Part shown: positions 8,917 to 17,092 of the stretch, one piece after another
Numbering within the stretch: position 1 is the stretch's first letter
How the letters are laid out: each line of letters opens with the position of its first letter
Assembly (NCBI RefSeq): GCF_024539815.1
Contig: NZ_JAHHIU010000019.1
Span: 1-37,451, forward strand
Source of the DNA: Streptomyces hayashii
GTDB taxonomy: Bacteria; Actinomycetota; Actinomycetes; Streptomycetales; Streptomycetaceae
Direction: 5' to 3'
Length of the DNA: 37,451 nucleotides
Position numbers and translations under genes: made by a program
The notes under the pieces: model-generated
The model's input: only the letters and a program-made list of their open reading frames with translations
The model's database searches: none
What the model was told of the DNA's origin: nothing

Positions 8917-9105
8917 CACCCAGAACAAGCTGACACCCGACCGTATCAACGAGGTCACCGAGGAGAACCTGCGACTCTCCACGGCGGAACGGCAGGCGAC
9001 CACAGAGAACACACTGCTCTGGCAGCAAGTCGCCGAGTCGGGGACGACCTCGCCGCTGCCTGCACCAGCCTCCGCCGCATGATCCGCAACGAGAACCGTG
9101 CCTAG
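8917..9105 (+). pseudogene. Coiled-coil protein C-terminal fragment, frameshifted
   Basis: A charged helical stretch (N-K-L-T-P-D-R-I-N-E-V-T-E-E-N-L-R-L) runs to E-S-G near 9040. The frame then slips one base and continues as D-D-L-A-A-A-C-T-S-L-R-R-M-I-R-N-E-N-R-A and a stop at 9103. The two parts join into one amphipathic coiled coil. It may be the tail of a DNA-binding or mobile-element accessory protein. Family not identified. Confidence 0.45.
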
Positions 9106-9115
9106 GGCCGGACGG

Positions 9116-9640
9116 TCACGCGAGTGACGGCCACCGATCGGTGGCCCACTCCAGCCAGCCTGACCACCCAGGTGGCGGACCTCCAACCCCATGGCCCTCG
9201 AATTCCGCGGCATCGGGCTCCTCGAACAGCGTCCTCCAGTGCACGAGGTCCGTTTCGCTCATCGTGAAGGTCTGATGAGGGGTGGTCGACTGGCGATGGG
9301 CGATCCGGGCACGTTGGGTCTCATGGTCCACCGGCACGTACACAAGCTGAAAGGACGCGCCCACAGACATCACCAACCAGCGGATCGCGGACCTCTCGTC
9401 ACGAGACCAGCATCCGAAATCCAGGACCACGTTCGTTCCCAGATTCAGCGCTTCCAGACCAAGCCAGAGCAGCCGTCCTTCCAGCACATCGCGCTTCCCC
9501 TCAGGCTGCGGATCGCCGAACAGCGGGAGCATCCACTCATCCGGAGTCAGCCGCAGAGCGCTGTACTCCTTGGCCAACTGCCGAGCTCTCGTGGTCTTTC
9601 CGGCCCCGGGCAGGCCGACCGTCAGGAACAACGTCGTCAC
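9116..9640 (-). CDS. P-loop ATP-binding protein, polynucleotide kinase / zeta-toxin-like
   Basis: 174 residues. Walker A is G-L-P-G-A-G-K-T-T at residues 9-17 straight after the first strand. A D-E-W motif follows (T-P-D-E-W-M near residue 35), then V-V-L-D-F-G-C-W near 73, and a lid segment with R-A-R-I-A-H-R-Q. This layout is that of the AAA_33 / T4 polynucleotide-kinase-like group, which phosphorylates nucleic-acid ends, small antibiotics or other small molecules. The GTG start has AGGA 7 nt upstream. No antitoxin gene is adjacent, so a toxin role is not supported. Confidence 0.8.
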   Translation of the reverse strand: MTTLFLTVGLPGAGKTTRARQLAKEYSALRLTPDEWMLPLFGDPQPEGKRDVLEGRLLWLGLEALNLGTNVVLDFGCWSRDERSAIRWLVMSVGASFQLVYVPVDHETQRARIAHRQSTTPHQTFTMSETDLVHWRTLFEEPDAAEFEGHGVGGPPPGWSGWLEWATDRWPSLA

Positions 9641-9770
9641 ACCCAGATCCTGTCACGAGGGCCAAGAGCACCGTGCCTAACGTCGCTCACGCAACTACAC
9701 GACGTTGACCTGCACTAACACCCTGGATCCCCAGATAACGACGGCGGTCGTCGCCTACGTCGAGATCTAG

Positions 9771-10683
9771 GGTCCGTCTTCAAACGGATCTTGCCCAGAG
9801 CAGGAATGACGCGAGACTGACCGCTGCTTCGTAGGAGGTGGCGGTTTTGTCGTATCTGGTGGCGATGCCGCGGAAGCCCTTGAGCTGGTTGAAGCAGCGT
9901 TCGACGACGTTGCGTCGGCGGTAGACCTGCCGGTCGAATGCCGGTGGCCGTCCGCCGCGACGGCCGCGGTTGTGGCGGTGTCGCTGCTGGTCGTCCTTCT
10001 CCGGGATAGTGCAGGCGATGCCGCGTTTGCGCAGGTAGGCGCGGAAGCCGCGGGAGCTGTAGGCCTTGTCGGCGACGACCTGGTCGGGTCTGCAGCGAGG
10101 GCGACCGAGGCCGCTGCGCGGGACCCGGATGCGTTCCAGGAGGGGGCGTGCGCAGATGCTGTCGTGGCGTTGGCCTGGCGTCAGCAGGATGGCGAGGGGG
10201 CGGCCGCCGCCGTCGCAGGCGAGGTGGATTTTGGTGGTCAGTCCGCCTCGGGATCGGCCGAGGGCGTGATCGTCCGGTTCGTCCGGTCGGTGGGTCCCCC
10301 TTTTCGCCCTGTCGCGGCGGCGTGCTGGTGGGCGCGGACGATGGTGGAGTCGATCTGGACGAGCCAGTCGATGTCGCCGGCCGCGTCCGCGCGTGCCTGG
10401 ATCTGGCGGAGAGCTCGGGTGAACACGCCGTCCAGCGCGTAGCGGCGGAAGCGGGTGTAGACCGTCTGCCATGAGCCATAACGTTCCGGCAGGTCGCGCC
10501 AGGAGATCCCGGTCCGGATCTTGTAAACCATCCCGTTGACGACCTGCCGATCCTCCGCCCGCGGACGGCCTGTCGCGGCCCGCGGTATGAGTGGAGCGAG
10601 TAACTCCCACTCCTGATCGGTGAGTTCATGGCGGCGTATCACTCCACCATGATCCACCATCCGGTGATCTTTGAAGACGGACC
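9771..10683 (-). mobile_element. IS5-family insertion sequence, complete, CTAG target
   Basis: 913 bp with perfect terminal inverted repeats GGTCCGTCTTCAAA (left 9771-9784, right 10670-10683), flanked on both sides by CTAG (9767-9770 and 10684-10687), the 4-bp duplication expected of IS5-type elements of this group. The transposase fills the element, with its stop codon inside the left repeat. It abuts the IS982-like element on the right. It looks complete and possibly active. Confidence 0.9.
9780..10660 (-). CDS. IS5-family transposase, programmed -1 frameshift
   Basis: OrfA starts with the ATG at 10660 and reads H-E-L-T-D-Q-E-W-E-L-L, then the first catalytic Asp in Q-I-D-S-T-I-V-R-A-H-Q-H. 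At C-GAA-AAG-GGG-G (near 10307-10317) a -1 slip moves into orfB, which continues [22 protein letters not shown] (second Asp) and R-R-R-N-V-V-E-R-C-F (Glu), ending at 9780. The A-AAA-GGG type slippery run at the junction, plus intact motifs on both sides, suggest a working OrfAB fusion rather than decay. Confidence 0.85.
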
Positions 10684-10688
10684 CTAGA

Positions 10689-11382
10689 AGAGTAGTTCCG
10701 AATGCGGGGTTCTCAGACGAGGGGAGGGTGTCCAACATCGGGTTGTGACGACCGATTTGGACACCCTCTTGACGGCAATGTACGTGCATGTCGATGACCG
10801 TTTGACGACCCCTCGGTGGCGTGGGCGTCCGCCCCGGCCGACCGATGCCCAGCTGGTGACCCTGGCGGTGGCCCAGGCCGTGCCGGGCTTCCAGTGCGAG
10901 GCCCGCTGGATGCGCCTCGCCCACGCCCACCTGCACGGGATGTTCCCGTATCTGCCCCAACGCCCCGCCTGCGACAAGCGCCTGCCGACCGCTCTGCCGC
11001 TGGTCAAACGGGCGACCCGGTCGCCGGCAGCGGACACCGACCTGAGGCTGGACGACGTGTGGACCGTGGACTCCCCACCGGCCGAGTGCGCCCGCTCCCG
11101 GGAGACCGTCAAGCGCTCCGACCCGGCCGGCTGGGCCAACTACGGCTACTGCCGCTCCCACTCCCACTCCTACTGGGGCCTGAAGCTGCACCTGGTGTGC
11201 ACCCTCAAGGGCCAACTCGATCCGGAACAGCACGGCGGCCGCACCATCGAGGTCGTCGGCGTCCGCGTGGTCCAGCGAATCCCGGCAGTGACTTGCGCCA
11301 TCTGGCACAACCGCACCATCGGCGCACCCATCACCAGGTCACTCATCGCCTACGACCACTGAGCCGCATCGGAACCACTCGT
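10689..11382 (+). mobile_element. IS982-like element, internally deleted
   Basis: Imperfect terminal repeats are visible: AGTAGTTCCGAATGCGG at about 10691-10707, and on the opposite strand at the other end AGTGGTTCCGATGCGG (about 11365-11380). Between them lies one transposase frame that lacks a central part. The element is squeezed exactly between two IS5 copies: the CTAG of each lies within a few bases of its ends. Because it keeps both ends, it could in principle be moved by a full-length relative. Confidence 0.7.
10745..11362 (+). pseudogene. IS982-family transposase with in-frame internal deletion
   Basis: 205 residues from a GTG, against roughly 290 for full-length relatives. The N-terminal half is typical: T-D-A-Q-L-V-T-L-A-V-A-Q-A, M-F-P-Y-L-P-Q, V-D-S-P-P with the first Asp, and a Y-G-Y-C-R-S-H-S-H-S-Y-W-G-L-K strand. 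At about 11205 L-V-C-T jumps straight to L-K-G-Q-L-D-P-E-Q-H-G-G, the normal C-terminal segment. About 85-90 residues of the catalytic core, including the second Asp, are absent, yet the frame is kept to the stop. The product cannot be a working transposase; it could still bind the element's ends. Confidence 0.8.
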
Positions 11383-11386
11383 CTAG

Positions 11387-12388
11387 GCGCTGTTTCTCGG
11401 ATCATGTGCGGAGCCAGATGATGAGTGCTGCGAGGGTGACGGTGCCGAGGTAGGTGTAGGCCCGTTTTTCGTAGCGTGTGGCGACCGCCCGGAAGCCTTT
11501 GAGACGGTTGATGGCTCGCTCAACTGTGTTGCGTTTCTTGTAGCGTTCGCGGTCGAACCCGGTGGGCCGACCGCCCCGGGAACCGCGGTTGCGTCGGTTT
11601 CGGCGTTGGTCGAGTCGTTCGGGGATGGTGTGCGAGATGCCGCGTCGTCGCAGGTAGCGGCGGTTCTCGCGGGATGTGTAGGCCTTGTCGGCCAGGACAT
11701 GGTCGGGGCGGGTGCGAGGCCGGCCGGCCCCGCTGCGGGGGACCGACACCTGCTCCAAGACGGGCTGCAACTGGGGGCCGTCACCGTAGTGTCCGGGCGT
11801 CAGGAGAACGGCGAGCGGTCGGCATCGTCCGTCGGCTGCGAGGTGGATCTTGGTGGTGAAGCCGCCGCGGGAACGTCCCAGGCACTCGCCGACCTGACCA
11901 CCTCCTCCAGTCGGACGACCAGTTTCCGAAGCACCGGATCGACCCGGTTCGTCCCCGGGCGGATCCCCTTTTGAGAAACCGCGGCCGGCGGTGTCTTCCT
12001 TGCGCCGGCGGCGTGCTGGTGAGCCCGCACCGCCGTGGAGTCCACGGACACGTCCCAGTCGATGTGGCCCGCGGCGTCCTCGGCAGCCTGGACCCTCGAC
12101 AGCAGCATCTGCCAGGTCCCGTCCGCTGACCAGCGGCGATGGCGTTTGCAGACCGTCTCCCACGGCCCGAACCGCTCCGGCAGATCCCGCCACTGCACCC
12201 CCGTCCGCACCCGGTACAGCACACCGTTGATCACCCGCCGGTGGTCGCTCCACCGGCCCCCACGTGCGCCACCACGAGGTAAGAACGACTCCAACCGCTC
12301 CCACTCAGCGTTCGTCAGGTCTCCACGTCCCATGCAGTCAGCCTGCCCCAAACACCCCACTCACGAAGTCAGACCCGAGAAACAGCGC
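11387..12388 (-). mobile_element. Second IS5-family insertion sequence, complete, CTAG target
   Basis: 1002 bp with perfect 14-bp terminal repeats GCGCTGTTTCTCGG (11387-11400; complement 12375-12388), flanked by CTAG at 11383-11386 and 12389-12392. The ends and transposase differ from the element at 9771-10683, so this is a different IS, not a second copy. The transposase stop lies just inside the left repeat. Confidence 0.9.
11402..12333 (-). CDS. IS5-family transposase (orfA/orfB, -1 shift)
   Basis: OrfA begins with the ATG at 12333 (M-G-R-G-D-L-T-N-A-E-W-E-R-L) and includes N-G-V-L-Y-R-V-R-T-G-V-Q-W-R-D-L-P-E-R and the first Asp in S-V-D-S-T-A-V-R-A-H-Q-H. Near 11968 the run TCAAAAGGGG allows a -1 change to orfB (F-S-K-G-D-P-P-G), which carries G-R-S-R-G-G-F-T-T-K-I-H-L, A-D-K-A-Y-T-S-R-E and the Glu in R-N-T-V-E-R-A. 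The slip signal is less standard than in the neighbouring IS5. All catalytic parts are present. Confidence 0.8.
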
Positions 12389-12481
12389 CTAGTTCCGGCG
12401 ATTTCCGACAGGTTCATCAGACGGGTCGCGTCTCACCGGGGCGCTGGGGCCGTGACGCCCTGCCGGTCTAGGATTTCAGGC

Positions 12482-13135
12482 ATGGCGAAGCGCAAGGTGC
12501 ATCGACGGGCCCGGAAGATCCTTGGCGAGGACCCCGTGGCCATGGTCTGGTGCGAGATCGGCAAGCCGATTCCTGCGCCTCCCAAGGCCGTCCACCGGGC
12601 TGCGGGCAATGGACGCTTGAAGCCGAGGCACCATTGGCTGCTCTACGTCGGCGGTGTTGTGTTCTTCTTCGTCGTCGTGCCGATGATGTTGTTCGACAAG
12701 CTCGGCGGCGTGCTGGACGGGCAGACCTCTTCCCGAGAGGAAGGGTCCACCCGGAACCGCGCCGCCAGCAGCGGCCGCCGTGAAGTCGACGCCCCCACCA
12801 GAGGCATCTTCGATGGCGACTGGAACCTGGCTGCGGGCCAGTTGCTGCTGCGCTGGTACGGCCAGTCACCGAACCCGAAACGCCTGGTGATGCTGACCCG
12901 TGACCGCGTCTGCGTGGCCGCCACCCCACGCCGTACGCTGTCGCCCACCAAGGCCGACGACTTCCGGACCATCGCGGAGTTCCCCTTCACCGAGGCCCGT
13001 ATCGAAGCCGAGGCGGGCCAGCCGCGAGGGTTCGCCACCTTCAGGATCCACTTCAGCGACGGCTCCTGGCTGGAGCTGGGCCGACTGGGTGAGCCGGAGG
13101 ACGCGGACCACTTCCTGCGCACGGTCAGCGCCTGA
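12482..13135 (+). CDS. Single-pass membrane protein of unknown function
   Basis: 217 residues. A basic N terminus ([10 protein letters not shown]) and about 55 cytosolic residues precede one strong membrane segment (about residues 57-78, rich in F and V). A low-complexity Ser/Arg linker follows, then a compact C-terminal domain: [24 protein letters not shown] and [10 protein letters not shown]. That domain resembles PH-like or YcxB-type strands. No operon partner; it starts about 90 bp after the second IS5, so its promoter may have been affected by the insertion. Function unknown. Confidence 0.7.
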   Translation: MAKRKVHRRARKILGEDPVAMVWCEIGKPIPAPPKAVHRAAGNGRLKPRHHWLLYVGGVVFFFVVVPMMLFDKLGGVLDGQTSSREEGSTRNRAASSGRREVDAPTRGIFDGDWNLAAGQLLLRWYGQSPNPKRLVMLTRDRVCVAATPRRTLSPTKADDFRTIAEFPFTEARIEAEAGQPRGFATFRIHFSDGSWLELGRLGEPEDADHFLRTVSA

Positions 13136-13160
13136 TCCGATCCTCAGGCCGCCCGCGCCG

Positions 13161-13331
13161 TCAGTCCTCGTCTTCCTCGTCGCCCTCGAAGAAGTCCCCA
13201 GCCTCGTCGACGACCTCGGCCGCGACCATCCCGCCCACGACGCCGACGGCGAGGCCGGCCGCGCCGGCGGCGATCGCGGTGCCCATGGCAGGGCCGGAGC
13301 GGTGGCCCTCGTGATGGTGCGGGACGGGACC
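13161..13331 (-). pseudogene. 3' end of a spo0M-like sporulation-control gene, cut by IS
   Basis: On the minus strand the frame ending at 13161 reads [10 protein letters not shown], then a Gly/Ala-rich hydrophobic stretch ([18 protein letters not shown]), M-V-A-A-E-V-V-D-E and an acidic tail. This His-rich then Gly/Ala then acidic C terminus is what I recall for actinobacterial Spo0M-like proteins. Everything upstream (the two arrestin-like domains) is missing; the frame meets IS5 sequence at about 13331. The family call rests on this tail only. Confidence 0.5.
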
Positions 13332-13985
13332 TTAAGCGAGGATCCTCACCCAGCTTCAGGCCGAGGCGGACGCCGAGGGCCTGATCACCTGGGACGTGTA
13401 CGTCGACTCCACCGTCTGCCGGGCCCACCAGCACGCCGCCGTAGTGGCGAAAAGGGGGACCTCCAGAAGGAACCGCCCGGCGGCGTCTTCGTCGAGCCGG
13501 CCGACCACGCACTCGGACGATCCCGTGGCGGACTGACCAGCAAGATCCACCTCGCTGTCGAGCAAGGCCAGAAGCCGTTGTCGGTGCTGATCACGGCCGG
13601 GCAGCGGGGCGATTCCCCGCAGTTCGAAGCGGTCCTGGAAGCCATCCGGGTCCCGAGGCTGGGGCTCGGCAGGCCGCGCAAGCGTCCGGACCGGATCCGG
13701 GCCGACAAGGCATACGACTCCCGGGGCAACCGCACCTACCTGCGCAGGCGCGAGATCAACGCCACCATCCCGGTACCGGCGGACCGTGTCCGCAACCGCC
13801 TCAAGCGCGGATCGCGCGGTGGGCGGCCGCCGACGTTCGACACGGACGACTACAAGCAGCGGCACGCGGTCGAGTGCGGGATCAACCGTCTCAAGCGCCA
13901 CCGGGCCGTCGCCACCCGTTACGACAAACTCGCTGTCCGCTTCGAAGCGACCGTACTGATCGCCGCCATTAACGAGTGGCTGTGA
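13332..13985 (+). pseudogene. IS5-family transposase, N-terminally truncated
   Basis: Starts in mid-protein with [14 protein letters not shown] and the first Asp ([12 protein letters not shown]). At GCGAAAAGGGGG (near 13454) the frame changes by -1, as in the intact IS5 of this window, to [12 protein letters not shown]. It continues through [21 protein letters not shown] and H-A-V-E-C-G-I-N to the natural end. No start codon or N-terminal DNA-binding part remains. Confidence 0.85.
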
Positions 13986-14006
13986 CCAGCACTTTCACAA
14001 CAAGCC
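13332..14006 (+). mobile_element. IS5-family element, left end deleted
   Basis: The right end is preserved: after the transposase stop at 13985 the sequence ends CACTTTCACAACAAGCC next to CTAG at 14007-14010. The matching left repeat (GGCTTGTTGTGAAAGTG) was not seen anywhere to the left, and the transposase lacks its first ~100 residues. The missing part adjoins a truncated spo0M-like gene, so one deletion probably removed both. Confidence 0.75.
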
Positions 14007-14060
14007 CTAGGCCCCCGATCGAGCGCGGCTGGGTGTGCCATTGACCCTCGTGGCTAATGT

Positions 14061-14085
14061 GACTAGTCTAAAGCTAACGACGTTA
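14061..14085. promoter_or_regulatory. Palindromes upstream of hydrolase/TetR operon
   Basis: Two short perfect palindromes lie 21-45 bp before the hydrolase start: GACTAGTC (14061-14068) and TAACG-A-CGTTA (14075-14085). The second, AT-richer than its surroundings and next to the RBS, is the better candidate operator for the TetR regulator encoded second in the operon. Confidence 0.5.
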
Positions 14086-14105
14086 ACCACTTGCTGGAGG
14101 ACGGC

Positions 14106-14942
14106 ATGACCGAGCACCTGAGAATCGGCAAGAACACCATCGCCTTCGACGTGACCGGGGAGGGGCCCCTGGTCGTGCTGGCGCACGGCATCGGCGACAG
14201 CCGGCACTCCTACCGCTTCCTCGTTCCCGGCCTGGTGGCCGCCGGTTACCGGGTCGCGAACGTCGACATCCGCGGGTGCGGTGACTCCAGCCTCGGCTGG
14301 GACGGATACAGCCGCACCGACATCGCCGGAGATCTGGTCGCCGTCGTGCGTCACCTCGGCGGCCCGGCCGTGATCATCGGGCAGTCGATCAGCGGCGGCG
14401 CCGCGACCATCGCGGCCGCCACCGCGCCCGACGTGATCAACGGAGTGATCGAGCTGGCCCCGTTCACCCGTGCGCAGCCGGTCGACCTGGGCGGGCTGAT
14501 CCGGGTCAAGCGCTTCCGGACCGGGTATACGCGGATGGCGCAGGTCATCGTCCGGGGACGCGTGGCGGACTGGAAGAAGTACCTCGACGTGGCCTACCCG
14601 GCCAAGCCCGCCGACTGGGACAGCGAACTGGCCCGCATTGAGGCCACGTTGAGTGAGCCCGGCCGGATGAAGGCTTTGCAGGACATGTGCAAGTCCAAGC
14701 CCACCGACGCCGGCGCTCAGCTCGCCCACGTCACCTGCCCGGTCCTGATCGTCGAAGGCGGCCTGGACCCCGACTGGGCCGACCCCCGCGCCGAAGGGGA
14801 GAAGATCATCGCCGACCTGCCCGCCGGCCTCGGAGAGCTGGCCGTGATCGACGGCGCCGGCCACTACCCGCACGCCCAGACCCCCGACCAGGTCCTCGCG
14901 CTGGCCCTGCCGTTCCTGGCCAAGGCGGCTGCCGGTGCCTAG
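14106..14942 (+). CDS. Alpha/beta-fold hydrolase
   Basis: 278 residues from the ATG with GGAGG at 14096-14100, preferred over a TTG five codons earlier. Oxyanion-hole H-G-I-G-D near residue 27, nucleophile Ser94 in G-Q-S-I-S-G (Ser instead of the usual second Gly), acid in E-G-G-L-D-P-D-W and catalytic His in G-A-G-H-Y-P-H-A-Q near the end. Typical esterase/haloperoxidase-like fold; the substrate is not predictable. The last 8 nt overlap the TetR start, so the two are translationally coupled. Confidence 0.9.
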   Translation: MTEHLRIGKNTIAFDVTGEGPLVVLAHGIGDSRHSYRFLVPGLVAAGYRVANVDIRGCGDSSLGWDGYSRTDIAGDLVAVVRHLGGPAVIIGQSISGGAATIAAATAPDVINGVIELAPFTRAQPVDLGGLIRVKRFRTGYTRMAQVIVRGRVADWKKYLDVAYPAKPADWDSELARIEATLSEPGRMKALQDMCKSKPTDAGAQLAHVTCPVLIVEGGLDPDWADPRAEGEKIIADLPAGLGELAVIDGAGHYPHAQTPDQVLALALPFLAKAAAGA

Positions 14943-15552
14943 GGCCGGACTCACCGCCGCGACGGTCACCGAAGCCGCCGCCGCCCTGGTCGACGAGATC
15001 GGGTTCGAACAGCTCGGCATGGGCCTGGTCGCCGAACGGCTCGGGGTCAGGACCCCCTCGCTGTACAAGCACGTCACCGGCCAGACCGACCTCGCCCACC
15101 GGATCGCCATCCTGGCCATGAACCAGTGCGCCGACGCCATCCGCGACGCCATCCAGGGCCGGTCCGGAACCGAGGCCCTGGCCCACGGCGCGCAGGCGAT
15201 GCGGACGTTCGTCAAGGACCACCACGGCCGATACGCCGCAGCCAACGCCGCCCGCCCGACCGGACCCGACGACCCCCTGATCGACGCCCTCAACCGGGTG
15301 GTCGACTCCTGGGCGGCCATGCTGCACGGCTACCGGATCGACCCCGACCAGCAGATCCACGCGCTGCGGATGCTGCGCACCGTCCTGCACGGATACGCAT
15401 CCCTGGAGGCAGCCGGCGGGTTTCAGTTCGCCACCGACATCGACGACAGCTTCACCTGGATGATCGACTTCATCGATCACGGCCTGCAGGAGACCACGGT
15501 CACCAGCACCAACAGCATCTCCCACAGGGCCGCGCCAGGCGGGACGCTCTGA
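14935..15552 (+). CDS. TetR-family regulator with WHG-type C-terminal domain
   Basis: 205 residues. The GTG start overlaps the hydrolase stop by 8 nt. HTH at about residues 7-53: V-T-E-A-A-A-A-L-V-D-E-I-G-F, then V-A-E-R-L-G-V-R-T-P-S-L-Y-K-H-V. The C-terminal ligand/dimer domain (T-F-V-K-D-H-H-G-R-Y, then R-T-V-L-H-G-Y-A-S-L-E-A-A-G-G-F) is of the TetR_C_33/WHG type. Probably represses its own operon through the palindrome at 14075-14085. Confidence 0.9.
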   Translation: MPRAGLTAATVTEAAAALVDEIGFEQLGMGLVAERLGVRTPSLYKHVTGQTDLAHRIAILAMNQCADAIRDAIQGRSGTEALAHGAQAMRTFVKDHHGRYAAANAARPTGPDDPLIDALNRVVDSWAAMLHGYRIDPDQQIHALRMLRTVLHGYASLEAAGGFQFATDIDDSFTWMIDFIDHGLQETTVTSTNSISHRAAPGGTL

Positions 15553-15664
15553 CCGCCATGGACTGCGCTCCACGCCAGTTCCCGGCCCCACCGAGCACCG
15601 GTGGGCCACCCGCTCGTCGAACCCCCGCCCCTCCCTCCCTCGCCAGCCGGAAGTGGAAACCACC

Positions 15665-16071
15665 ATGAAGCCAGTCCTCACCCCGTTATTGACATCGACG
15701 CCACCCCGCAAGCGGTGTGGGACGTCCTCACCGACTTCGCCGCCTACGGCGAGTGGAGCACCTTCTCCGCAGCCGAGGGAACCGCTCAAGTGGGAAGCCG
15801 GCTCACGATGCGCATGCCGGGCATGACCTTCAGGCCCACGGTCACCGTCGCAACGCCTGGCCAGGAACTACGGTGGGTCGGCACGCTCGGCATCAAGCAG
15901 CACTTCCACGGCCAGCACTCCTTCGTCCTTTCCCCCAACCACGACGGCACCACCCGCCTGACCAACCACGAGGAATTCTCCGGCGCCCTGGCCACCCTGA
16001 TCCGGCCCTTCCTCAGAGCACCCAAAAAAGACGGGTACGCCGCCTTCAACACCGCCTCAAGCAGCGGGTGA
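15665..16071 (+). pseudogene. SRPBCC-family protein, frameshifted near both ends
   Basis: The core (V-I-D-I-D-A-T-P-Q-A-V-W-D-V-L-T-D-F, then Y-G-E-W-S-T-F) is a typical SRPBCC / polyketide-cyclase-like lipid-binding domain. The natural ATG at 15665 gives M-K-P-V-L-T but is in another frame from the core, implying one lost base near 15685. Near 16052 the core frame ends with S-S-S-G-stop, while the neighbouring frame gives the expected A-L-K-Q-R-V. Both fit single-base deletions. If only the core frame is used, a GTG at 15601 gives a 156-residue protein with an odd Pro-rich start. It follows the TetR gene on the same strand, 112 nt away. Confidence 0.65.
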
Positions 16072-16607
16072 AGACCGCACCGAGCTCAGGCCGGGTGCGT
16101 GAGGTGCCAGTGGCCGGGGTGGTAACGGGGATCGGGATGGCCGTCGCGATTCCCTGCCCCAGCACTCATGCTGCTGAGCTCTGCGGTGAAACCGGCCCGC
16201 CACGGTGACTCGCTCAAGGGCTCAACATGAACGTGGTCCCGGGCTCGGTGACCGTCCTGGAGGTGGGAGCGCAGTACGAGCGAACCGTGCCACACGCCAG
16301 CGGCCAGTACGTCACTGACGCGAACCGGTGTCGTAGTCGGTGCGAAGACATCCGCCGACGCGAAGACACGACAACCCCCCCCTGGGACGATCGCGTTTCA
16401 TGAGTTGTTGCAAACGACTGGGCGCCTGAAACGACCCCACGAAACGGTCAGGACCGTGAACGGCGACTTCAAGCGCGTGAAATCGCACGCCTGCCCGAGT
16501 CCGCCTGGGCCGCCCCGGCGGGCTCGCCGTGCCGGACCGGCAAGGGCAAGGTGGCCATCCAGTACCAAGTTGCCCCGGCCCGCGAGCGCCGGTTCCGAAC
16601 CCGTCGG
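16072..16607. other. Region without a convincing gene
   Basis: No frame has steady coding character. Short frames on both strands (for example a minus-strand one at 16086-16295 rich in His) match nothing I recognise. Around 16390-16430 partly symmetric sequence occurs (GTTTCA and TGAAAC flanking TTGTTGCAAACGA); it could be a recombination site of the following resolvase remnant, but this is weak. Confidence 0.3.
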
Positions 16608-17040
16608 ACACGTCCGACTCGGGTACGCCCGCGCCTCGACGGCCCGGCAGTCCCTGGACGCGCAGCTCGACTCCCTCCCCGAGGAGGGGATCACCCAGGT
16701 CTTCTAGGGGAAGATTTCCACCCGCACCACCCGGCGCCCCGAGCTGGAGGCCCCCGCCAGGCTCGCCAGGAGATCAGATCCTCCGGCGTCGCCGTCACCC
16801 TCGTCGTCCACGAAAGCAAACGACTCGGCCGCGGCATCGAACTCGCCATGCACTGGATCACGCTGGAGGGCGGGACAGGCGTCCACAACAAGCTCGTCAG
16901 GAACTTGTCACCAACTCCTACCTGCTCGTCGTCTCCCACCTACCCAAGGCCGAGCAGCGCGTCGACCCGCACTCCTACGGCACCAGCACGCGGGCGGCTC
17001 GGTCAGCACGGTCGGCGGCACCCTCCATAAGCTCCCCCAG
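16608..17040 (+). pseudogene. Serine recombinase (resolvase) remnant
   Basis: Starts H-V-R-L-G-Y-A-R-A-S-T-A-R-Q-S-L-D-A-Q-L-D, the resolvase N-terminal block with the catalytic Ser in A-S-T. A TAG at 16705 interrupts F-x-G-K-I-S-T-R-T-T-R-R-P-E-L-E. A frame change near 16770 gives S-G-V-A-V-T-L-V-V-H-E-S-K-R-L-G-R-G-I-E-L-A. After that the match fades. Clearly inactive; it marks a past transposon or plasmid insertion. Confidence 0.75.
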
Positions 17041-17092
17041 CCCCTCGCCCTAGCGAAGCCTCACGTGCTGCCTCAACCGGCTGGACGATCGG

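Noticed and set aside
9116..9640. Toxin of a toxin-antitoxin pair (zeta type)
   Set aside because: The P-loop protein lacks an adjacent antitoxin gene, and its motifs also fit harmless kinases.
16086..16295. His-rich minus-strand frame
   Set aside because: No motif, no RBS and no similarity that I can name.
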